Source: JAKOQB01 sp050258235
GTDB lineage: Bacteria > Pseudomonadota > Gammaproteobacteria > Burkholderiales > Burkholderiaceae_F
NCBI GenBank assembly: GCA_050258235.1
Contig: JBLMYK010000143.1
Span: 1 to 12,363, forward strand
Length of the DNA: 12,363 bases
Reading direction: 5' to 3'
Shown: piece by piece, positions 1 to 7,437 of the stretch
Layout of the letters: every line of letters begins with the position of its first letter
How positions within the stretch are numbered: position 1 is the stretch's first letter
Made by a program: the position numbers and the translations under genes
The notes under the pieces: model-generated
Database searches by the model: none
Told to the model about the DNA's origin: nothing
What the model saw: only the letters and a program-made list of their open reading frames with translations

Positions 1-514
1 AGCCGCCGGTGACGAGCAGCGTTTTCAGCCCGGCGGCCTTGCAACTGCGGATCAATGCCTCCGCGCCCGGGTTCAGGTACAGCTTCTCCTCGTAGACCCG
101 CTGCAGCAGCGACGCGTCGGCGCCGGTCAGCATGGCGACTCGCCTGCGCAGGCTCTCCTTGTAGTCCGGGATTTCGCCGCGCATCGCCGCTTCGGTGATC
201 GCCGCGACTTGCGGCCCCTTTCCGGCAAAGGCCGCGAACTCGTCGAGGCTCTCGATGCCGATCAGGGTCGAGTCCATGTCGAGCGCCAGCAGGCGGAACT
301 CCGCCAGCCTCAAATCGGGGCGCACGAAGGCAGCGTCGCATTTCCAGTAGGCTGACAGTGCTCGCGCGACCTTGCGAGTGTCGGCATCGTCCTGAATGCC
401 TACGAGGCGCGCGCCATTGCGCCGGCGCTTGACGCGCCGCGCCAGGCATCCCACCCGGAAGGCCTCGATCGCTTCTCCGGGCAGATCGAGCGACTGAATG
501 ACGAGGTCGGTCAC
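1..514 (-). CDS. serB: Phosphoserine phosphatase SerB, 5' part (3' end outside window)
   Basis: Hydrolyses O-phosphoserine to serine, the last step of phosphorylated serine biosynthesis, in the cytoplasm. The first 171 residues are present, against roughly 230-320 for the family. HAD motif I is at residues 79-83 (DMDST, nucleophile D79 and acid/base D81), followed by the family-typical stretch IGIESLDEFAAFAGKG. HAD motif II (LLVTGG) lies at the cut edge, so motifs III and IV are off the window. The first ~70 residues are divergent and correspond to the N-terminal region that carries an ACT-like regulatory domain in many SerB proteins; I cannot confirm that fold. The start is GTG at 514-512; there is no in-frame ATG before the HAD domain. 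It lies 3 bases after the mfd stop on the same strand, so it is probably cotranscribed and translationally coupled. The family call is secure; the exact start is less so. Confidence 0.93.
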   Translation of the reverse strand, partial: MTDLVIQSLDLPGEAIEAFRVGCLARRVKRRRNGARLVGIQDDADTRKVARALSAYWKCDAAFVRPDLRLAEFRLLALDMDSTLIGIESLDEFAAFAGKGPQVAAITEAAMRGEIPDYKESLRRRVAMLTGADASLLQRVYEEKLYLNPGAEALIRSCKAAGLKTLLVTGG

Positions 515-517
515 GGA

Positions 518-3500
518 TCAGGCCACGGACCTGAAGACCGTGCGCAATAGCTGCAGCCGCGCGTCCAGATTGGGCGTCTTCGCATCGATGCGAAGCCGTT
601 CCGGCCCGGCCAGGCGCATCGTGCGGTCGCGCTGGATCAGCGCGATCAGCTTGGCCGGATCGAGCGGGGGATTCGGCACGAAGGTGATCAGGATCGAATC
701 CGCCGCCGCGTCGATCTTCTTTGCGCCGATTTGCTCCGCCGCCAGGCGCAGCCGATGCGTCTCGATCAGCGCGCGCGCCGCGTCGGGCAGCTTGCCGTAG
801 CGGTCGATCAGCTCCTCCTGAAGTTGAATCAGGGAGTCTTCACCGTCGCAGGATGCGAGCTTTTTGTACAGCGACAACCTCTGGTGCACATCGGCCACGT
901 AGTCGGCCGGCAGCAGCGCCGGCACGTGCAGGTTGATCTCGGTGACCGCCTGCAGCGGCGCCAGCAGGTCCGGCTCGCGTCCCGATCGCAGCGCGCGCAC
1001 CGCGGCGTTCAGCATCTGCGTATACAGGTCGAACCCGACCTCCTGCATGTTGCCGCTCTGTGACTCGCCCAGGACCTCGCCCGCGCCGCGGATCTCGAGA
1101 TCGTGCATCGCCAGATAGAAGCCGCTGCCGAGTTCCTCCAGGTTCTGGATCGCTTCCAGCCGCTTCTCCGCATTCTTCGTCATGCCGCCTTCGTCCGGCA
1201 CCATCAGGTACGCGTACGCCTGGTGGTGCGAGCGGCCGACGCGACCGCGCAGCTGGTGCAGCTGCGCCAGGCCGAACCGGTCGGCGCGATGGATGATCAT
1301 CGTGTTCGCGGTCGGCACGTCGATGCCGGTCTCGATGATGGTCGTGCACAGCAGCAGGTTGAAGCGCTGCTGGTAGAAGTCGCGCATCACGCGCTCGAGT
1401 TCCCGCTCACCCATCTGTCCGTGCGCGATCTCGATGCGGGCCTCCGGCACCAGTTCGGCCAGCCGCGCGCGCCGGTTCTCGATCGTCTCGACCTCGTTGT
1501 GCAGGAAGTAGATCTGGCCGCCGCGCTTCAGCTCGCGCAGGCACGCCTCGCGGATCAGGCTCGCCGATTCCGGACGCACGAAGGTCTTGATCGCCAGCCG
1601 TCGCTGCGGCGCGGTCGCGATCACGCTGAACTCGCGGATGCCTTCCATCGACATCGCGAGCGTGCGTGGGATCGGGGTGGCGGTCAGCGTCAGCACGTCG
1701 ACCTCGGCGCGCAGCGACTTCAGTCTTTCCTTCTGCCGCACGCCGAAGCGGTGCTCCTCGTCGATGATCACCAGCCCGAGGCGGTCGAATTTCACCGCCT
1801 GCGACAGCAGCTTGTGGGTGCCGATCACGATGTCGATCGTGCCCGCGTTGATGCCGGCAACGGCTTCGGCAACCTCCTTGCCGGAGCGGAAGCGCGACAG
1901 CTCGACGATTCTTATCGGCCAATTGGCAAACCGATCACGGAAGGTCTGCGTGTGCTGCTCCGCCAGCAGCGTGGTCGGGCACAGCACCGCGACCTGCTTG
2001 CCGCCGGCGACCGCGATGAATGCGGCGCGCAGCGCGACCTCGGTCTTGCCGAAGCCGACGTCGCCGCACACCAGCCGGTCCATCGGGAATCCTGCGCTCA
2101 TGTCGCGCGTGACCGCCTCGATCGCGGCGAGCTGGTCCGGGGTCTCCTCGAAGCCGAATCCCTCGGCGAACGCCTCCACGTCGTGCGGCTTGAAGTCGAA
2201 CGCGTGTCCCTTGCGTGCGGCGCGCAGCGCGTACAGGTTCAGCAGCTCGGCGGCGGTGTCGCGTACCTGCCTTGCCGCCTTCTTCCGTGCCTTGTCCCAG
2301 TCGCCGCCGCCAAGCTGATGCAGAGGCGCCGCATCCGGATCCGCGCCGCTGTAGCGCGAAATCAGATGCAGCTGCGCAACCGGCACGTACAGCTTGGTGT
2401 CGTTGGCGTACTGCAGGTGCAGGAACTCCGCCGGACCGTCGCCGAGGTCGAGCGCCGCCAGGCCCCGATAGCGGCCGATCCCGTGTTCGACATGCACGAC
2501 CGGGTCGCCCACGCGCAGCTCGGCCAGATCGCGGACCATCGCCTCGACATTCGAGGCGCGTTCGCGCGCCTTCGAACGCAGCCGGCGCGGGCTGGTCGCG
2601 TACAGCTCGGTTTCAGTGAGGACCGTGAGGTTCGCGTCGCGCAGCACGAATCCGCCGTGCAGCGGGCCGACGCCGAGCGACAGGCGCGCGTCGCCGGCGA
2701 CGAAGGCATCGAAGTCCGCGTTGTCGGCGAACGGCAGCGCATATTCGCGCAGCATCTGCGCGATCGTCTCGCGACGTCCGTTCGAGTCGGCCAGCAGCAG
2801 CACCCGGCCGCCCTCGGTGCCTACGTATTCGCGCAGCCGATGCAAAGGATCGTCGGCCTTGCGCTCGAGCGTCACCGGCGGCGGCGCGGCGAACTGGGGT
2901 GAATCGCCCTCGCCAAGGGCGAGCCGCGCGTGGTGCCTGGCCGCGCTGAAGAATTCCTCCGCGTCGAGGAACAGGCGCGCAGGCGGCAGGCACGGTCGTT
3001 CGCGATCGCGCGCAAGGAAGCGGAAGCGCTCGTACGTTTCGTTCAGGAATCGCTGGCAGGCCGATTCGATCGGTCCGTGCAGGATCAGATGCGCGTCGGC
3101 CGGCAGGTAATCGAACAGCGTGGCGGTCGACTCGAAGAACAACGGCAGGTAGTACTCGATCCCGGCGGCGGCAATCCCGTTGCCGATGTCCTTGTAGACG
3201 CTGCTGCGGCTTGGATCACCTTCGAAGCTGTCGCGCCAGCGGCCGCGAAATGCGGTGCGCGCGGTCTCGTCCATCGGGAACTCGCGCCCCGGCAGCAGGC
3301 GGATCTCGGGCACCGGATAAAGGCTGCGCTGGCTGTCGGGATCGAAGGTACGGATGGTTTCGATCGCATCGTCGAGCAGGTCGAGCCGGAACGGCAGCGT
3401 CGACCCCATCGGAAACAGGTCGATCAGCCCTCCGCGCAGGGAGAACTCGCCGGGGGCGACGACCTGCGACACGTTCTGGTAGCCGGCCAGCACCAGGCGC

Positions 3501-3982
3501 GCGCGCAAGGCGTCGCCGGCGAGGCGCTCGCCCTGGCGGAAAAAGAACGTGTGGCCGGCGACATACGAAGTCGGCGCCAGCCGGTACAGCGCCGTGGTCG
3601 CCGGCAGCACCAGAACATCGATCGTCGCATCTGAATCGCGCGAGATCAGCCGGTAAAGCGCTTCGAGCCGATCGGAGACCAGGTCCTGGTGCGGCGACAG
3701 GATGTCGTACGGCAGCGTTTCCCAGTCGGGAAACGCGCGCACCGCGAGCTGCGGGTCGAAATATGCAAGTTCGTCGATCAGCCGCTGCGCATCGAGCGCG
3801 TCGGCGCAGACCACGCATGCAAGCTGTCCGCGGCGACGCAAGCGCGCGGCGTACTGTGCGATCAGCAACGCATCGCCGGAGCCCGGCGGCCGCGGCTGCG
3901 CAAAGCGACTCCCCGCCGCGATCTCGGGCAGCGAAAGTTCAATGCGGGAAGCCGGTACCAGCGTTTCCAAACCGAAGGTCAC
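518..3982 (-). CDS. mfd: Transcription-repair coupling factor Mfd
   Basis: An ATP-dependent DNA translocase that removes RNA polymerase stalled at lesions and recruits UvrA. With the GTG start it has 1154 residues (E. coli Mfd has 1148). The UvrB-like N-terminal module contains FPDWETLPYD at 84-93 and the LRGGLIDLFPMGS stretch. The RNA-polymerase-interacting (CarD-like) domain begins near 489 with VGDPVVHVEHGIGRYRG. The translocase follows, with Walker A GDVGFGKTE near 640, DEEH near 740, TLTATPIPRTLAMSM soon after and the RGRVGRSHHQAYAYL (TRG) region near 910. The C-terminal domain contains LPADYVADVHQRLSLYKKLAS-like sequence. The frame stays open upstream to 4888, but that part is antisense to ispD and has no Mfd similarity, so GTG at 3982 (or TTG at 3988) is the real start. 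serB follows 3 bases downstream. All key motifs are intact. Confidence 0.97.
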   Translation of the reverse strand: MTFGLETLVPASRIELSLPEIAAGSRFAQPRPPGSGDALLIAQYAARLRRRGQLACVVCADALDAQRLIDELAYFDPQLAVRAFPDWETLPYDILSPHQDLVSDRLEALYRLISRDSDATIDVLVLPATTALYRLAPTSYVAGHTFFFRQGERLAGDALRARLVLAGYQNVSQVVAPGEFSLRGGLIDLFPMGSTLPFRLDLLDDAIETIRTFDPDSQRSLYPVPEIRLLPGREFPMDETARTAFRGRWRDSFEGDPSRSSVYKDIGNGIAAAGIEYYLPLFFESTATLFDYLPADAHLILHGPIESACQRFLNETYERFRFLARDRERPCLPPARLFLDAEEFFSAARHHARLALGEGDSPQFAAPPPVTLERKADDPLHRLREYVGTEGGRVLLLADSNGRRETIAQMLREYALPFADNADFDAFVAGDARLSLGVGPLHGGFVLRDANLTVLTETELYATSPRRLRSKARERASNVEAMVRDLAELRVGDPVVHVEHGIGRYRGLAALDLGDGPAEFLHLQYANDTKLYVPVAQLHLISRYSGADPDAAPLHQLGGGDWDKARKKAARQVRDTAAELLNLYALRAARKGHAFDFKPHDVEAFAEGFGFEETPDQLAAIEAVTRDMSAGFPMDRLVCGDVGFGKTEVALRAAFIAVAGGKQVAVLCPTTLLAEQHTQTFRDRFANWPIRIVELSRFRSGKEVAEAVAGINAGTIDIVIGTHKLLSQAVKFDRLGLVIIDEEHRFGVRQKERLKSLRAEVDVLTLTATPIPRTLAMSMEGIREFSVIATAPQRRLAIKTFVRPESASLIREACLRELKRGGQIYFLHNEVETIENRRARLAELVPEARIEIAHGQMGERELERVMRDFYQQRFNLLLCTTIIETGIDVPTANTMIIHRADRFGLAQLHQLRGRVGRSHHQAYAYLMVPDEGGMTKNAEKRLEAIQNLEELGSGFYLAMHDLEIRGAGEVLGESQSGNMQEVGFDLYTQMLNAAVRALRSGREPDLLAPLQAVTEINLHVPALLPADYVADVHQRLSLYKKLASCDGEDSLIQLQEELIDRYGKLPDAARALIETHRLRLAAEQIGAKKIDAAADSILITFVPNPPLDPAKLIALIQRDRTMRLAGPERLRIDAKTPNLDARLQLLRTVFRSVA

Positions 3983-4034
3983 AAACAAGTCGCGGCGGCC
4001 GATTCCACCATCCGGCCGCCGCGAGCGCGCCGCT

Positions 4035-4040
4035 ATTATA
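4035..4040 (-). promoter_or_regulatory. mfd: Candidate -10 element of the mfd promoter
   Basis: The minus strand reads a perfect TATAAT here inside an otherwise very GC-rich 85-base gap between mfd and ispD. Transcription would start near 4028, giving a leader of about 45 bases before the mfd GTG. No good -35 is seen at 16-18 bases: the hexamer at 17 is GAATTT, and TTGGAA sits at 20. On the plus strand the same bases read TATTAT (4034-4039), which could be the -10 for ispD with a leader of about 20 bases. Confidence 0.4.
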
Positions 4041-4067
4041 GGTCCGGCCCCGCCGCGAAATTCCAAA

Positions 4068-4760
4068 TTGAACGCCACTGCGCGCCTGTACGGACTCATC
4101 CCTGCCGCCGGCAGCGGCACGCGCGTGGGCGGCGGCATCCCGAAGCAGTACATCGCGCTCGGCGCAACGAGCATGCTCGAGCACTCGATCGATGCGCTGG
4201 CGGCCGACGCGCGCGTGAGCGAAATCCTCGTCGTCGTGGCGCCGGACGACGAAAGGCATCGAGCGCTCGCGCCTAAGGCGGGAGTGCGCTTCGCCGCGCG
4301 CGGCGGCGCATCGCGCGCCGCATCCGTTCGCAACGGATTGCAGGCGCTCGGTGCAAGCGGCGAGGACTGGGTGCTGGTGCACGATGCGGCGCGACCCTGC
4401 CTTGCGCGCATCGACCTCGCGCGCCTGATCGATGCGGCGCTCGCCGACGACGTGGGAGGGCTGCTGGCGCTTCCGCTGGCCGATACGCTGAAGCGCGAGC
4501 GTGAAGGCCGCGTCGAGACCACGGTTGCCCGCGACGCGCTGTGGCGCGCGCAGACGCCGCAGATGTTTCGCTGCGGCGTCCTGATGCGCGCGCTGGACGC
4601 TGCCGATCTGGACAGTGTGACCGACGAATCGAGTGCAATCGAGCGGCTCGGGCTGAAACCCAGGCTGGTGCAGGGATCGGCGAGCAACATCAAGGTGACG
4701 ACCGGCGACGACTGGCCGCTGGCGAACGCGATACTCAAGGAGCAGGGGCGAATCGCATGA
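4068..4760 (+). CDS. ispD: 2-C-methyl-D-erythritol 4-phosphate cytidylyltransferase IspD
   Basis: Joins MEP and CTP to give CDP-ME in the cytoplasmic MEP (non-mevalonate) isoprenoid pathway. It has 230 residues (E. coli 236). The nucleotide-binding loop PAAGSGTR (12-19) and PKQY (25-28, K26) match the CTP site; R19 and K26 align with catalytic Arg20 and Lys27 of E. coli. VLVHDAARP (102-110) includes the conserved D106. Further family marks are WRAQTPQMF, the TDESSAIE segment and NIKVTTGDDW near the C terminus. The start is TTG at 4068: the open frame continues upstream into antisense mfd, but there is no ATG or GTG close to the conserved N terminus, and no clear Shine-Dalgarno is seen. The stop overlaps the ispF start (ATGA), indicating translational coupling. 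Confidence 0.96.
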   Translation: MNATARLYGLIPAAGSGTRVGGGIPKQYIALGATSMLEHSIDALAADARVSEILVVVAPDDERHRALAPKAGVRFAARGGASRAASVRNGLQALGASGEDWVLVHDAARPCLARIDLARLIDAALADDVGGLLALPLADTLKREREGRVETTVARDALWRAQTPQMFRCGVLMRALDAADLDSVTDESSAIERLGLKPRLVQGSASNIKVTTGDDWPLANAILKEQGRIA

Positions 4761-5236
4761 GATTCCGCGTCGGGCAGGGCTTCGATGTCCATGCGCTGGT
4801 GGCCGGGCGCAGGCTCGTTCTGGGCGGGGTGGAGATTGCCTTCTCGCACGGGCTGCTCGGGCACTCGGACGCCGATGTGTTGCTGCATGCGATCACCGAC
4901 GCCTTGCTCGGTGCCGCCGGCCTCGGCGACATCGGCCGCATGTTTCCGGACACCGACGCGCGCTACGCCGGCGCCGACAGCCTCGGCCTGCTGAAAGCCG
5001 CCGCCGGGCGCGTTGCGGCGGCGGGCTGGCGCATTGAAAACATCGACAGCACGGTGATCGCGCAGCAGCCGAAGATCGCGCCGTACGTGGAGGCGATGCG
5101 CGCGCGCATCGCCGCGGCACTCGGGATTCCAGTCGATGCGATCGGAATCAAGGGAAAGACGACCGAGCGGCTCGGCTTTGCCGGACGCGGCGAGGGGATC
5201 GCGGCGCAGGCGGTCGCGCTGATCGTGCGCGACTAG
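4757..5236 (+). CDS. ispF: 2-C-methyl-D-erythritol 2,4-cyclodiphosphate synthase IspF
   Basis: Cyclises CDP-ME 2-phosphate to MEcPP with release of CMP, two steps after IspD in the MEP pathway; the intervening kinase IspE is not in this window. It has 159 residues, the same as E. coli, and aligns over its whole length. Metal ligands are D10 and H12 in GFDVH and H44 in the HSDADVLLH segment (36-44). ITDALLGAAGLGDIG, FPDTD, the STVIAQQPKI segment and the C-terminal KTTERLGFAGRGEGIAAQAV are all present. Its ATG overlaps the ispD stop by four bases. Its TAG stop shares bases with the convergent envZ stop, so no space remains for a terminator between them. Homotrimer and active-site architecture are inferred from the family. 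Confidence 0.97.
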   Translation: MRFRVGQGFDVHALVAGRRLVLGGVEIAFSHGLLGHSDADVLLHAITDALLGAAGLGDIGRMFPDTDARYAGADSLGLLKAAAGRVAAAGWRIENIDSTVIAQQPKIAPYVEAMRARIAAALGIPVDAIGIKGKTTERLGFAGRGEGIAAQAVALIVRD

Positions 5237-6558
5237 GACGGCAGAGGCAGGCGCAGTTCTGCGCGCAGTCCTCGCGCAGCGTTGGCCCTCAACGCCAGCG
5301 CGCCGCCGTGCATGCGCGCGATCCGTTCGACGATCGGCAGTCCGAGTCCGGCTCCCTTGACGTTGCCGCGTGCGGCGTCGCCGCGTTCGAACGGCCGCAG
5401 CAGGCGATCGATGCGGTCGGGCCCGATGCCTTCGCCCTGGTCCGCGATCGCCAGGATCACTTTGTCCTTGTCAGGGCGAACCGAAACCAGCAGGCGCAGC
5501 CGGCCGTCTTCGCTGCGACCGTAATGGTGTGCGTTGATCAGCAGGTTCGTCACCGCGCGCTGCAGTTCGGTCGCATATCCGTCGATCCGGACATCGGGCG
5601 CGATCTCCCGCGTCAGATCGACGTCGGGCCGCGCGTCGAAGCGTCCCTGGTGGATCGCATCTTCCACCAGTTGCGAAAGGTCCACGCGCTCGGCGGGCCG
5701 CTGCGGCCGCGTCCGCGCATAGTCGAGGAACTGGCCGACGATGGCGTCCATCTGCTCGAGGTCCCCGATCATCGACTGGCGGGTCTCCCCGGGCAGATCG
5801 TTCATCTCGACCTCCAGGCGCAGCCGCGTCAGCGGCGTGCGCAGGTCGTGCGAGATGCCGGCGAGCAGCACGGCGCGATCCTGCTCGAGCTTTCCCAGGT
5901 CGCTCACCATGCGATTGAAGCTCTGGTTGACGGTGCGGATCTCGGCGGGGCCGGATTCGGGCAGGAGCGCGGGTCGGCGCCCCGCGCCCAGTTCACGCGC
6001 GGCGCGCGACAGCTTCTGCAGCGGCCGGTTCACCAGGCGCGTGATGGCCACCGCGGCAAAGAGCGACAACAGTGTCGCGACGACCGCCCAGCCGATCCAT
6101 TGCGTGCCAAAGGCCCGCGTCAGCAGATCGCGCTCGACGTAGACCCAGTAGGCATCGCCCTCCAGATCGAAGCTGACCCAGACGCCGGGCACGCCGTTGA
6201 CTTCGCCGCCGATGCGCGTCTGCGGTCCGAGCTGGGCGCGCACCTTCTCGTCGACGATGGGCACGATCGCGAGGTCGGGCAAGGGGGCGACTTCGTCGCT
6301 CGGCTCCAGCGGCACCACGCGGATGCCCACGTTCTCGGCCAGTTCGGCCAGCAGTTGGCGGCGCTCCGCGGGGTCCGAGTAAAGCAGTGCGGCACGCGTG
6401 ATATTGACGACCGACACGACCTGCTGGGCGATGCGCTGCGCGCGCGGCTCGCGCTCGAACACGCGAAAGCTCTGCAGCCAGGCGAGCAGGCTGGCGATGA
6501 TCAGCAGCAGGATCAGGAGAAACGTGCGCCAGAACAGGCTGGGCGAGGGAATTCTCAA
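5233..6558 (-). CDS. envZ: EnvZ-type sensor histidine kinase
   Basis: Inner-membrane sensor kinase and phosphatase of the OmpR response regulator encoded directly upstream. It has 441 residues (E. coli EnvZ 450). TM1 is at about 10-29 and TM2 at about 153-173, enclosing a ~120-residue periplasmic region. A HAMP linker follows (NRPLQKLSRAARELG, from ~177). The H-box GISHDLRTPLTRLRLE carries the phosphoacceptor H237. The N-box has N337 and N342 in TNLLINAHHYG, the G1 box is DQGEGIG (373-379), and the G2 box GAGLGLPIVERIARMHGG starts at 402. The start is TTG at 6558, one base after the ompR stop, so the two are coupled. Family assignment is strong. The name EnvZ rests on the OmpR partner and length; the sensed signal cannot be read from sequence. 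Confidence 0.9.
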   Translation of the reverse strand: MRIPSPSLFWRTFLLILLLIIASLLAWLQSFRVFEREPRAQRIAQQVVSVVNITRAALLYSDPAERRQLLAELAENVGIRVVPLEPSDEVAPLPDLAIVPIVDEKVRAQLGPQTRIGGEVNGVPGVWVSFDLEGDAYWVYVERDLLTRAFGTQWIGWAVVATLLSLFAAVAITRLVNRPLQKLSRAARELGAGRRPALLPESGPAEIRTVNQSFNRMVSDLGKLEQDRAVLLAGISHDLRTPLTRLRLEVEMNDLPGETRQSMIGDLEQMDAIVGQFLDYARTRPQRPAERVDLSQLVEDAIHQGRFDARPDVDLTREIAPDVRIDGYATELQRAVTNLLINAHHYGRSEDGRLRLLVSVRPDKDKVILAIADQGEGIGPDRIDRLLRPFERGDAARGNVKGAGLGLPIVERIARMHGGALALRANAARGLRAELRLPLPS

Positions 6559-6559
6559 T

Positions 6560-7285
6560 CTAGGTCTGCCCGTCCGGAATGAACACGTAGCCGAGTCCCC
6601 ACACGGTCTGGATGTACTTTGGCTTGGACGGATCCGGCTCGATCATCTTGCGCAGGCGCGATATCTGCACGTCGAGCGAACGGTCGAACGCTTCGTATTC
6701 GCGGCCGCGCGCCATTTCCATCAGCTTCTCGCGCGACAGCGGCGTGCGCGGATAGCGCGCAAAGACCTTGAGCACCGCGAATTCTCCTGTCGTCAGCGGC
6801 ACCGCTTCGCCGTTCCTGGTCAGCGTGCGGGTCGCCAGATCCAGAACAAAGTCGCCGAACTCCATCGTCTTCGGTTCCTGCGACGGCGCGCCGGGAACTT
6901 CGTCCGTTCCCTTGCGGCGCAGGACGGCGTTGATCCGGGCCAGCAGCTCGCGCGGGTTGAACGGCTTCGGCAGGTAATCGTCGGCCCCCATCTCGAGGCC
7001 GACGATCCGATCGACATCCTCGCCCTTGGCGGTAAGCATGATGATCGGCGTGGCGTCGCTGGCGCCGCGCAGCCGACGCAGGATCGACAGGCCGTCCTCG
7101 CCGGGCAACATCAGGTCGAGGATCAGCACGTCAAAGCGCTCGCGCAGCCACAGTTTGTTCATCGCCTGGCCGTTCTCGGCCGTGTAGACGGTGAAACCGT
7201 TGTCCGTCAGATAGCGGCGCAGCAGGTCGCGCAGCCGCGGGTCGTCGTCGACGACGAGGAGCTTCGGTGGGCCGGAACGTTGCAT
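6560..7285 (-). CDS. ompR: OmpR-type response regulator
   Basis: DNA-binding response regulator, 241 residues (E. coli OmpR 239). The receiver domain (about 8-125) has the acidic cluster D13-D15, phosphoacceptor D57 in LILDLMLPGEDG, T85 and K107 (LPKPFNPREL); each is offset two from OmpR D55, T83 and K105. The C-terminal winged-helix domain (~140-241) has FAVLKVFARYPRTPLSRE, SLDVQISRLRKMIE and the terminal wing PKYIQTVWGLGYVF, typical of OmpR rather than generic PhoB relatives. ATG at 7285 is preceded by AAGGA with an 8-base spacer. It is the first gene of the ompR-envZ pair. Regulation of porin or envelope genes is inferred from family; target genes are not visible here. Confidence 0.93.
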   Translation of the reverse strand: MQRSGPPKLLVVDDDPRLRDLLRRYLTDNGFTVYTAENGQAMNKLWLRERFDVLILDLMLPGEDGLSILRRLRGASDATPIIMLTAKGEDVDRIVGLEMGADDYLPKPFNPRELLARINAVLRRKGTDEVPGAPSQEPKTMEFGDFVLDLATRTLTRNGEAVPLTTGEFAVLKVFARYPRTPLSREKLMEMARGREYEAFDRSLDVQISRLRKMIEPDPSKPKYIQTVWGLGYVFIPDGQT

Positions 7286-7293
7286 GGTCGGGA

Positions 7294-7298
7294 TCCTT
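7294..7298 (-). promoter_or_regulatory. ompR: Ribosome binding site of ompR
   Basis: AAGGA on the minus strand, 8 bases before the ompR ATG. It is one of the few clear Shine-Dalgarno sites in this window and supports the start chosen for ompR. Confidence 0.7.
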
Positions 7299-7317
7299 GA
7301 GGCGCCCGCGCGATGCT

Positions 7318-7331
7318 ACGGGGCGCCCCGT
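7318..7331. repeat. 14-bp perfect palindrome in the ompR leader
   Basis: ACGGGGC followed immediately by GCCCCGT, a perfect self-complementary 14-mer with no central spacer, 32 bases upstream of the ompR ATG. It could be an operator for a dimeric regulator or an incidental GC palindrome. Lacking a loop, it makes a poor RNA hairpin. Confidence 0.5.
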
Positions 7332-7354
7332 GTGGGCCAAGACTGGTCGACAAA

Positions 7355-7371
7355 GTGTTACAGAATTTACC
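7355..7371. promoter_or_regulatory. Possible OmpR-like binding box between ompR and the exported-protein gene
   Basis: The minus strand reads GGTAAATTCTGTAACAC. TGTAACA is the core seen in strong OmpR half-sites upstream of enterobacterial porin genes. On the plus strand TTAC occurs twice, at 7358 and 7367, spaced nearly one helical turn like tandem OmpR half-sites. This stretch is AT-rich in a GC-rich gap between two divergent genes, which suits autoregulation of ompR and/or control of the exported protein. It is inferred from a short motif only. Confidence 0.3.
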
Positions 7372-7437
7372 GCGCCGGCCGGCGGTTTTCGTGCCGGAAT
7401 TCGGTCATTGGCGCGTTGAGCGCCTAACATTGCTGTC

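Noticed and set aside
1103..2902. 599-codon open frame on the plus strand across mfd.
   Set aside because: It is fully antisense to strongly conserved Mfd helicase domains; its low-complexity Arg/Gln/His-rich product is typical of a GC-rich antisense frame.
3983..4888. The mfd reading frame stays open for a further ~300 codons upstream, suggesting an N-terminal extension.
   Set aside because: It is antisense to ispD and the start of ispF, has no resemblance to Mfd or a recognisable domain, and GTG at 3982 gives the normal family length.
5308..6582. 424-codon open frame antisense to envZ.
   Set aside because: Arg/Gln/Asp-rich shadow of the kinase gene with no recognisable motif; GC-rich codon usage on the real strand keeps this frame open.
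7370..7389. GC-rich hairpin followed by TTTT, resembling an intrinsic terminator.
   Set aside because: No plus-strand gene ends upstream of it; the stem is only four pairs with an eight-base loop and the T-run is short.
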